Shown here piece by piece: positions 34,226-44,187 of a stretch of 64,000 nt of DNA. The stretch lies in NCBI RefSeq assembly GCF_025766255.1, contig NW_026516779.1, positions 79,950-143,949 of the forward strand. Reading direction: 5' to 3'. The stretch is from Zychaea mexicana (taxonomy: Eukaryota > Mucoromycota > Mucoromycetes > Mucorales > Lichtheimiaceae). How positions within the stretch are numbered: the first letter of the stretch is position 1; each line of letters opens with the position of its first letter. Under the pieces are notes generated by a model. That model did no database searches and was not told where the DNA came from. It saw only the letters and a list, made by a program, of their open reading frames with translations. A program made the position numbers and the translations under genes.

Positions 34226-36395
34226 GATATCGCTTTTCTTTTTTCTATATAAGGTGTAAAGTGTGCGTGTGTAGAGAGGAGTGGAACAGAGAGGGAGACA
34301 AGGAGAGAACCAGCTGGCTCGTCTTCGTATTGCAAGTCACCGCCGGTCGAGCGCAAAATTATATGGCATTTCCGCTTGTCTAGCATTTTTTTCTCCACAT
34401 AAGCGAATTCAATTCTTCCTACCTTATGCCTTTATATGCAACGCCTTCAAGAAAAGATGATAGCGTACTTTCTCAAACAAGTAAAAAGTATAGTCTCAAT
34501 TCATCAGTGCATGTTGTAGAGGAACCTTGCAGAAGAGCAACCTACAGTATCATGTGATTGATATGAAAATTGGTTAGTGAAGCAGGACTTCCATAATAGC
34601 AACTTTTGTTTTCTCATTTTAAAAGAAGCTGTCATTTCTAACTTTGTTATTGGTACTGATCTACCTTTTGGAAGTAGAATACTGCATCGTGCTCCTTATC
34701 TGAGGATCTGTTTTTGTTCTAGAATTTTTGGAGCACTTGCTTAAGCAAAGCTCGACAATCAACTAGATTGCCTAGGTATCTAGTGCTCTTTCTCAAGTTG
34801 AAACACAAAAGCAGAAGTATACAATCTGATTTCGCATATCGAAGCAATAGCGCCAGTCACTTTTCATTTCTCCACGACGATGACGGTTTTTCGGAATAAG
34901 TTTGCTGTTTAATCATCTTGTCAGATGATGTTCAGTTTTGAATACTCTATTGAGTTATACATACACTTGAACAAGTGGGCAGAGCCTTTCGCTAGATGAC
35001 GATGGCTCCATGATGGTATAATAAACATACAACGAGGACATATATAAATTAATTTATAAATCTTCATCAGGAATATGTTTGTATCATCATTCAAGCTTTA
35101 AAGGATATATAATACTGTTGTTGATGATACGTATGTATTACTGCTATTTTCTTAAGTAAAGCCATGAATAATCGCTATTATCATATTGATGTTAGCTTTG
35201 CAGCTTTTTACACATCAAATATACTTGTTTTTCACATATATATTTGTAGGATGTAGCAAAATTGATGTAAATCAAATCTGATCAGAACAGCAAGCAAAAA
35301 TAAAGACTGTAAAGTCATCTCATCTCCCTTACTGCTTGCAGCCGCTTTTTTTTCTTTTCTGAAATAATGGCTACATATGATAAGAGTTAAAACTATGTAC
35401 CTAGGAGCGTCATCTCTATAATAATGGATATCATATTGACTCTTAATCGTTTATCATCATACACGAAATTATGGTGCGTCAGTGCTTATCATGTAGCTCA
35501 AAAAGCCGTAGTATAATATATAAAATCTTCCCTGCTTGAATAAAAGATGAAGAGGCACTCGTACCGAAGAAAGCGAGTATTATTCTTTCAGCAGAATCGT
35601 TAGTACCACAAAAATCAATGTTTCCGTCATGATCTGGTAAAGTAGTAAGTAGTAAGCGAGTTGATATTTTCACAAAATGTTTGCCGAATAATAAAAATGG
35701 TTCACTTAAAGTCAAGCGCGTAGTCCTTGTTGAACAGGACTGTTGCTTGGTTCAATTAAAACAAGCTTAGTACGATCCATCTTATGATCTGATGAGGAAG
35801 TAACACTCCATGTACCATGTTGTTATAGTGCCGTTTATATGCCATGGTTGAACCCCGTGTTAGCTAGCCTTAGCATTCGATTAAAGTGTCTTACCCAGTT
35901 TGTCAGCAAAGGAAAAAAATCATCTTCTTGCTCTACATGGTCACTGTTATTCATTGCTCAGAATATAGTTATCATGGAACTACATCCTTCCCCTGACGTC
36001 TGAACCGTCAACCCTCTCGTTTATTGTTTGTAAGGCAGATAAGTACGGACAAAACATACATAATCACAGATTACTGTCTAGAGCTTGTAAGAGCTTAACA
36101 GGATATTGGAAGGTCGTTTTAAATAATCTGAGATTTGAATGATAAACTCACTTGGTTTAAAATGCATGAGGTGATGAATTGCGCTTTTTCACTCATATCA
36201 TAAACATTTTATATAGTTTTGTTAGCAGCACTGTAGCTATGATGGCAGTCCAAAAGATGCAACGGTGAATATGCATTATTTGATGACATATACGACTATA
36301 CATTTTCTTTATGAATATTTGCATGAGTGATTTCTTACGGACCTTTTTGACGAAGAAACCAACCTGACTGTTCTAGATTGAGCATTGGCTCCAAT
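34226..36395. other. AT-rich region without recognised genes
   Basis: About 2.2 kb. The region just above 34225 should hold the TAF10 promoter (GA-rich plus-strand run at 34272-34305, CT-rich on the minus strand). The rest has only short frames. One minus-strand stretch at about 35715-35550 (LPDHDGNIDFCGTNDSAER) looks mildly protein-like, but I cannot identify it. Confidence 0.5.
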
Positions 36396-37375
36396 TTTCG
36401 GGATACAACCAACATGTATAGGCGTTGGTGATATAGAAAGCCTTATCAGCAGCCTAGCCAGGAAAGCGCGACAAGGTGTTTTTGTGCATGGGACTCGGCT
36501 TCCTTCGTGTTGAAAAGCCATAATATTTTTTGTGAGTACCTGAAGAATCTGGAAGGACAGAGTATGTTTACAATGCTTGCGAAGCCAGTCTCAAGCTTCT
36601 TGGAGACAAGACTACTTGCATTACATACATTCGCGCTGATCGGCAAACGTACGTTATAACTACTAATAGAGAAAATGCTTTGAAAAATAGGAATGGTAGC
36701 AATACTACGCCGTTCAAAAGGACTTGTAATCTTTGCTGTACACGTGATTTCAAAAAGATCCATCGAGAATACTGTCAAGGCTATGGTAGAGCCGGTGATA
36801 GAAGGCAAAGTTCGCTATCAAGGTCTTTCTGGATGCGATATCGAAACGCTCCGCCGTGCGCACAAGATTCATCCAATCACAGCATATCAAATGAAAGATT
36901 CCACATGGGGTTTGGATATTGAAACGAACGGGATCCTTAAGACCACAAGAGAGCTGGGTATAACGAATATCGCCTAGTGAATACTGCCAGTGTATACTAT
37001 AATACATTGTTCCCGCCAAATGATTTTTTTCCGTTCCAAGTTTTTATTTCATCATTTGACAAGCTCTCCTTCAAGTCATGGTTTCCTGACTAGCGTCATC
37101 AAAATTCACCAGCAGATCTCGCAAAAAACGATATTTGTTTTAACCCGCTTCTCGCCCGATGATCAACGAAATCGAAGCACCCACAACCAAGAAGGGGGTT
37201 CACCATCAGAGTTGGATTCTGCCTAATTTTAGCTCACCGAAAAGATTTTTTTTTGTAACCCCAGATGCCAAGCGCGCCCGATAGATCGAGCAGAATGTCA
37301 AAAGTGACTATATTACTTTGTCGAACGAAGAATTGGCAGAAATGCGCAAGATCGTTGATTGTGCTACTGTAAGCG
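36396..37375 (+). pseudogene. Aldo-keto reductase pseudogene
   Basis: Broken remains of an aldo-keto reductase, in order. RDKVFLCMGLGF at about 36470-36505 is the strand before the catalytic lysine region, with Thr-Lys replaced. EYVYNACEASLKLLGD at about 36560-36610 is the start of the helix-and-strand that normally leads to LDLYYIH. VRYQGLSGCDIETLRRAHKI and TAYQMKDSTWGLDIE at 36800-36950 match the IRYIGLSE and QxEYSPW region. SNEELAEMRKIVD at about 37320-37362 is the C-terminal helix. Frames change at least three times and a TAG lies at about 37281-37283. No splice model joins the parts. Intact members are NADPH-dependent ~330-residue oxidoreductases. The order is intact, so this is an in-place decayed gene rather than scattered fragments. 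Confidence 0.8.
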
Positions 37376-38584
37376 GTGGTTGCTACTTACTGATGAGTTT
37401 CACAACGGCTTGATCATCACTGTTTGATCCTGCTTTCGCATAGTAACAAGTATCAGAAGCTGCAGCAGCAGTCGTAATAGTAGTTAAAGCAGTCTTATAT
37501 CGAACTGGTGACATAGTAGCTGCTATTTTCTCTGTTTGTTGCACAGACTATTAAATGTGATCTATTAGTCTTATTCGTTCGGCTATCAATCATGTTTTTT
37601 CTTGATAGCAAATTTAGCTTTGCATAAATATGGCAGCCCGGTTTTATCTATAGGTATTGGCGTGTGAAAAAAAGAATTTAAAATGGGGAAAGCTGATATC
37701 TCGTGTACGCAATGTCATGTATGGCAAAAAAAAAGTTTTTCTTCCCTTTGCGAGGCAAAGATGGGTGCGTTCACTATCATAGCTAAGAAAGCAAGCGACC
37801 TTACTAAGCTCAGATAATTGTAAAGAGTATGGACATCAAGGATATGATATATAGTTTGCATGTAAAATGATTATTTTTAACATTGAATTTTATTCTCTGT
37901 CTGTTGGCACATATTAATGATCGATCCATCATAAACTTAACGGTCCACACCGTCGTCAAATGTTCTTGCTTTGACGTCATACAGTATATCATGAGTTTGA
38001 CAGTATGGTGTAGCCTCGACTACACGGTCTTTCTATTTTCTAACTGTGAGATTGGCTCATTTACAAGCTTTTACCGTGGATGTATGTAAGTGGAAAGCCA
38101 GCATTTTGTTACAAACATGTTTGCTGTAGTACCAGACAAATAAATGGTCCTTTTGTGTAAGGAGGAGTTTATACATCTTTTCAATTCGTGTCAATAGCTA
38201 GTCCCCGGATCCATTCGGCATATAGCGCATTTTCCTCTGTGTGTATGTGTACTATCCCAGTTTCTGCATGCTCGAAGTATAATAAACAACACACGGTAAT
38301 AATCTGCGTACGGTAATAAAAGTGCAAGTTCTTCATATTAATTTTTATATGGGCATATTAGTACATACAGTAGACTGTAAAATAAAACAATTTGTTATGA
38401 AGTAACTGGAAAGGGAGAGAGCGAGACAAAGAAACATATATACAGATTGGAAGAAACTAAGGTGACATATAAACGAGGTAAAGATACTAGTGAAAAAAAC
38501 AGCGGAGACAAATGTACAGTTTGGATATAAAAGAAAAAAACGAGGGAGTATACTATGTGTGCGTAAGGGGGTGATGAAGGAAAA
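37376..38584. other. Intergenic region 3' of CSL gene
   Basis: AT-rich, 1.2 kb, between the pseudogene and the CSL stop. Short frames only; nothing recognised. Possible polyadenylation signals for the minus-strand CSL gene would lie near 38280-38560, but none is clearly best. Confidence 0.5.
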
Positions 38585-40037
38585 CTATGACGTTGAGCAA
38601 GAGGAGGAGATGGTAGGGGAGTTCACTGAGGTATTTGATGAGATCGAAACGATGGACCAGTGACTAGTATCACCGTTTGGCAATACATCACAAGCAAGAC
38701 CTCGTCCGGTTGTATAGACGGTGCCGTCATGACGCTTTAGAACCAGTGCTAGCTCCACATAACGCGAGCCGTCTTCACGAGAAACGAGCAGATCGTGGTT
38801 GGCAACTAGCAAGTCTTGTGTCGGGGGCAGATCGATGGAGAGATGCATCCCAGACGCATCTTCCTGCTGGACATTGACCTGAAGCGGACCTTGCGAACCA
38901 AGACAGAATTCAAACAGACGGCCAACAGTTGCCTGCACTAGATGCTGACCGACCAGATCCAAACAATGTGTAGCTGTGCGGTATTCGGCGGAAGTCAGCA
39001 TGGGAAGAGGCATGATGCGTCGTGGCGGAGACGGTGGAGGCGAAGGCTGAGGTACCATCGTCATGCGCGGCGGACTTCTTGGCACCGCCATCAATGATTG
39101 TTGTTGCTGTTGTTCGGGTTCACTATAATATGACGCAGATGGGCTGCTTTGCTGCTGCTGCTGTTGCTGTTGTTGGATGATGGACGCTGGTTCGTAGAAT
39201 GTATATTCAAATTTGGCGATTCCGACAATGGTCCAGCACAGATAGTCGTCGACGCGTTCGCTGGGGTCTTGGCCAGGTTTGTCAATGACCATTTTGGAAG
39301 GTGAAAAAACAAGCCAGGTGGCTGCTAATGTGTTGCACATGGCGTCTTGTTCGTCCACAGTTGGCGGAGACAAGGATGAGGAAGAAGCCGACGACGACGA
39401 CGATGCTGAAGAAGGTTGCATGATTTTGCCGCTGGCACTAAGGTAGACAGGAGGACCTGTCTCGGATACCAACTGCAGCGCAATTTTCTGCATCTGGCTC
39501 ACGGGCCCACAAGCACTCGGGGCGATGCGGCCCTTGTCGACCTTGCGGATGATCATGGGAGGCGATGTGGTGCCGGACTGGGCGTCCTTGAGCACGATTT
39601 CACAGCCATATGTCACAGCCACATTACCGCTGTTGCTGCTGTGATTGTAGGTGGTTTGCTGATGCTGATGAGGGTGGCTATGTTGTTGCTGTTGTCCTGG
39701 GCTCATCGTTTCGTCGACATAATCCTTCGTGGGCTGACGTATAACCAGGACGTCAAAGGGTGTCCATGTGGAGTTCTTTGCGCACAGCTGACCATTCTCA
39801 GTTGTCATATACTTGGTGCGGACAGTTTGTGAGTTGATGCGGTTGAACAGCGAGACGGGGGAGTTGGCAGTGATGCAGCTGGAGACATTGCGAGCTTTCG
39901 ACGTCTTTTTGGATGGCTTCGAGATGATTGAGATGGGGTTGGAGAAGAAGGTGACATAGGGTTGCGATGGTGACGATGGAGAAGAGACACTGGTGGTACT
40001 GCTACTGCTACTACTACTACTGCTACTACTACTGCTG

Positions 40038-40079
<42 letters not shown>

Positions 40080-40675
40080 TTGGTATTGTTGTTCGGGCTC
40101 AAGCTAACTCGGAGATAAAACTGCTTTGCTTTGGCTGTGCCAGTGACATGAAGGTATTTGAAACTACCGCGGCTTTCGTTGTCAAGCAGGATCTTTTGTT
40201 CCAGGAATCGGTCGCCGTTCTCGCACACGACCGCCATTGAGACGAGCGGATGGCTGTCGTTGTTGTCGATAGACACGATAGGCGGCGGACACAGGAAGCG
40301 CTTTTCAGAGCCATAGGACTTTTGCGCAACAGCTGCATGCAGACAGGTCATGGTTGTCGTACGTGGAGCGGGTGAAGAAGGCGGTGAGCGACGTCGTGTT
40401 TTGGAAGCACGCTCCCCATCGTTGTCGTCAGGCCACCGTCGCTTCTCGCTGTCGTAGTCGTTTGAGTCCAGTAATGATTCGATGGACATGCGTTGCTGCT
40501 GAGGAGAATGGCTGTGGTTGTTTTTGTGGTTGCGTTGTTGCGTTGGATCGGGCAGGTGTATGCGGTGAGCGCAGTCAACGACGCTCAAGAGCGAGTCCAT
40601 GGGCGACATGCCGATGAATTGTATCTTTTTGCTAGAGCCGAAGACTTGCTCAGATATTAGGTGAGAGTGCTCCAT
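38585..40675 (-). CDS. CSL (RBP-J / Su(H) / LAG-1) DNA-binding protein
   Basis: Intronless, 696 residues. The N-terminal Rel-like and beta-trefoil domains carry the family's best signatures: QKSYGSEKRFLCPPP (residues ~118-132, DNA-contact loop), FKYLHVTGTAKAKQFYLRVS, ISKPSKKTSKARNVSSCI, SLFNRINSQTVRTKYM and a C-terminal block around DDYLCWTIVGIAKFEYTFYE. A long pure Ser run of about 30 residues (coded by AGC/AGT repeats at about 40000-40075) and several Gln runs are inserted. In animals CSL is the Notch effector. Fungi have CSL proteins without Notch, found mainly in basidiomycetes, Mucoromycota and fission yeasts, where they regulate adhesion and lipid or cell-cycle genes. Its presence supports the taxonomic call. 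The ~1 kb upstream has no other gene. Confidence 0.93.
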
Positions 40676-41657
40676 GACGGTTGCGGTTGCGGTTGCGGTT
40701 GCTGAGTTGGGTTGGGATGAGTGGGGGGGTTTGGTGGAGTGGATGGAATTGTGGAGGGTGGGAAAGAGGGAAAAGAAGGGGAAGAAGTAAGGGGTGTTGT
40801 GGTGTTCAACACAGCCTAAATTTTTATGTTATTTATTGGTTGCTGATAAGATCCATCATCTTATCACGTGTGGGTGGGTGGGGGGAGGGGAGGTGCACAT
40901 CCACCCACACTTTCCCAGGACACTTTCCCAGGAGGGTGGACTTGGTCATTGCACAACAAACCTTTTTGATTGCTCTCCTTGGTGTTTTTGCTTCTTGCAC
41001 TCGTCTCCCTTCTTCGCTGCTTGCGTTGACCACCGCAGCTGCTGTCCTCCATGGGCTGCTTCTCTTCTCTAGACACCCGCTCCGCCAGCAGACGCTGCAC
41101 TCACCGGCTGTGCTGCACCCAGCAAGAGCAGCAAGAACGATCGGCTATTGTATTGTTATTATTAAAAAAAGCGTATATTTTCGATCGTTCCGATGCAACG
41201 ATATTTCAAGATGATCTTTCAGCCGGCATTGGCCAAAGATGGAAAGGAGATAACAGGCTGCGAGATAAGCCCTGACACGCTGATTGGCCAGACCGACTCC
41301 GTCGACCCCTCAACCATCCGTGGGAATTTCTGAGCAAAAACTATGATACCCACATCAGGGTTGCGATGACTCTATTGCCTCTCGTCCAATCAGATTTTCA
41401 CCGAAGGCTGTTGGCCGGCTGGATCCGGCCAGCCAACCGTAAAGGAAACACAAGCAGCGCATCCCAAAAACCAGCTGACAGAACCGCGGCTTTCATTAGC
41501 CAAACATGTCCACCTGAGCAAATTTCTTTCATCATTACGTAACTCAAGTTGACAGCTTTTTTGTTTTGTTTGTCCTACCTAATTTACAACACACACCCTC
41601 CCCACGCTTTGCAGATACAGTTATAACTCTTTTGGGTGAACTACTTGTATTTTTCTA
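40676..41657. promoter_or_regulatory. Upstream region of CSL gene with GGTTGC repeat
   Basis: Starts with four perfect GGTTGC hexamers right beside the CSL start codon (about 40678-40701), then G-rich and CT-rich DNA. The likely CSL promoter fills the part nearest 40675. The far end is the 3' flank of the Arf-GEF. A poly-G stretch lies at about 40870-40888. No believable gene was found. Confidence 0.5.
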
Positions 41658-42680
41658 CTATAACAGCGGCTTAGATCCCTTGGATTCAAGCTCATCACTG
41701 ATCTCTTTGAACAGGTCCATGTCAGAAAGCCACGACGAACCATCGTCGTAGAACCCAGCAAATGGCATCCTCCGCTGCTCCTCAATCGCGTTGATGTAAG
41801 CATTGTACTTTTGGATTTGCTGGTCGAGAAATCCTTTTCGGGCAGTCCAATTAGCGTGCACCTGAGCCCACTTGGTGGTACCTACGGCCACCTGTGGTGG
41901 AATATACAAATGATGCGCCACCGTTCAGTTTCACACGGGTCTATAGCGTCGTCGTATACGGTAATTTATATGCACTATCCGTGTGTATATATGCTGCCAG
42001 GCAGTATAACACAAGGCTCCATCGCGTCTATAATTGGGGTGGGGGGGGGGTACTAAAGCTAAACCCTTACTTGATCTATCGGGTCAAACAGCGCGACATG
42101 CTGCTCACGTTCCGTCCGCAGGGCGTTCAAGTACTGGTGCAGCGTGTCGTAGTGCTCGTCCACATTACATGTACCCATGGCATGGCTGCTGCTGTCATTG
42201 AGCAGCGGAGAAAACCAGTCTTGAATCTCGACCTGGTCAAGACACACATGTCCGTTCAGTATGGCCGGCTCCCATCCAAAGTAGATCGAGTTCCCCACCC
42301 CACTCGGCAGAGGCACCTTGGTCTCTCTGGCTGCCCAGTAGTTGCACTGCCGCACCCATGTTTGCACCTGGTTTTTTGAGTCGCAGTTGAACATGTAGGC
42401 GTGACCATCGGGCAGCTGCAACAGAAACCCAAAGGGTGACGGACCATTCTGATGCCAGCTTGGTGCATGTGGAATGGCAAAGGCGTGGAAAAGGTCGTGA
42501 CATGACGTTTTCTAATCGGGTAAAAAGGGGAAAATGGAATGATTTTATTATTAATAAAGGCGAGCTCCCTGTCTGTTGGGTTTCACATGATAAATTACTG
42601 TTCCTAGTCGTGCGCCAAAGTGCTGGTCTATTTGCAGGAACCCCGGGCCCAGTGAGATCCAGCACTCGCGATATCTCTCG

Positions 42681-42714
<34 letters not shown>

Positions 42715-44187
42715 TGCTTCGTTTGGTGATGCGTCTATTGATGTTATTGTTATTGTGCCTCGCCGTATTATTAATAGAAGCAGGCCGTGGTGGTACAGCC
42801 TTGTAGAGCATCTTGCCCTCCAGATAGACAAGTGACTTGTCGCTTCCACCGCCGTCCGCATGCATGCATACTGTCGATTTATTACTTTTGTCCTTTTGAG
42901 TAAATGACCCTATCCGTCGCAGCAAAGTACGCGGTATGTTGCTGCTGCTGTTACTGCTGTTACTGCTGTTGTTGGTGTGTTCAGGCTGCATAAATCCTTG
43001 TTGTTTTACAGAATTGTACAAATCCTAATTTCCAGTCAACTTGTTTGTTTCATATATGGTCTAGTGGGAAGTGTATCTTTCATCAGGCCTATTGTGCCAA
43101 GTTGCATTACCTTTAATAACGTGTCGATCTCAACCTCGCATTCCGTGAAAGTTTCCTTTGGTACAAAGTTACGTATTGTCTCCATCGTATTCTTACAGAA
43201 TGTGAGTCTGTTCATGCGTGTGTGCCCCTTGGCAATATGTAGATCTGTGTTCAGTAGCATCAGCGAGTATATTAAAGCGTAGATAACATCTGTATAATAC
43301 ATTTTTATTAATTTTAAAAAAATTTATGACTTTATTGTTAGTGTATGCGTCGGAAGCGGGGTGGATAACTGATAAATGTGGCCTCTTTAGCAGCACCGCT
43401 AGTGTAGTCTTTTTTTCTTTTACCTGCAGAACCGCACAGGGCTTCAGTATTGCATGACCAGTACCGATGCGCGAATGCTTCCAGTATCCGATCAATTTCC
43501 TGGGCTTCTGCTTTGAAATAGACCTTCTGACACAACTTTCTGGACGTATGATGTACATTGAAGTATATGTCCATGTTTAGTATGTATGATGATCCAAATA
43601 TATGACAATGATGCCGGTCATAGAATGCTTCAACTCACCTGAACGCTTCATCAAGTCGCATACCGCCAAAGTCATATTTTACAAGATACAGCTCAAGTGT
43701 ACATTGCGAGAATGGATCACTACACGAATCATATTTAATTAAGATACGCATGTGAGAAGTCTATAACACCGCTCATTGTTGTATGTACCCAGGAAACGTA
43801 CCCATTGCCGAGAAATGATGCTTCTGGGACTTTATCTCCTCGCCACAGTCTGTCGGCCATGTCCTGGCATTTGTCTTTTTCGTCGGACACGGGTATATTC
43901 ACCGAGGCACGCAGTAAAATAGACTGGCGTTTCCACTCGAGTAATGACGATGCTTCTTCATCGTTGAGATCATTGTCATTGTCCAGATGAGTTGTTGTTG
44001 GTGGTGTTGTGGCTGCTATCGTTACTAATGGCTCAGAATAGTCTGGGGCCAGACTTGACGACCGTAACGGTGGCAACACATACGCTGCAGTATTGTATCG
44101 TTTTCGGGCGTCACACTCGGGAAGAGGGGCGTTGGGGAACGACCATGAGCGCTGCAGTAACGATTGACTGCGTTTGGGTATGGACAT
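41658..44187 (-). CDS. Arf guanine-nucleotide exchange factor, Sec7-PH (EFA6/Syt1-like)
   Basis: Seven exons, 44187-43748, 43719-43639, 43539-43424, 43289-43111, 43024-42599, 42511-42071 and 41891-41658, give 638 residues. A Sec7 domain occupies roughly residues 110-300: MADRLWRGDKVPEASFLGNG, YDFGGMRLDEAFRKLCQKVY, the motif FKAEAQEIDRILEAFAHRYW, and VIYALIYSLMLLNTDLH. The EIDRIL stretch holds the expected catalytic glutamate of Sec7 domains. A split PH domain follows (KSLVYLEGKMLYKA to the FNCDSKNQVQTWVRQCNYWA end). An 11-residue His run sits in the first PH loop. A coiled-coil-like tail (WTARKGFLDQQIQKYNAYIN) closes the protein. Sec7-PH plus coiled coil is the EFA6/PSD and fungal Syt1/Yel1 layout, activating Arf GTPases at the plasma membrane or late secretory pathway. 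The start is placed at the ATG of MSIPKRS; an upstream non-ATG extension is rejected. Confidence 0.88.

Noticed and set aside
39416..39832. Plus-strand 138-residue frame inside the CSL gene
   Set aside because: Antisense shadow of Ser/Gln-rich coding sequence without a promoter or family match.
42033..42052. Poly-G run as a special site in the Arf-GEF
   Set aside because: It lies inside an intron (42070-41892) and looks like a simple homopolymer.
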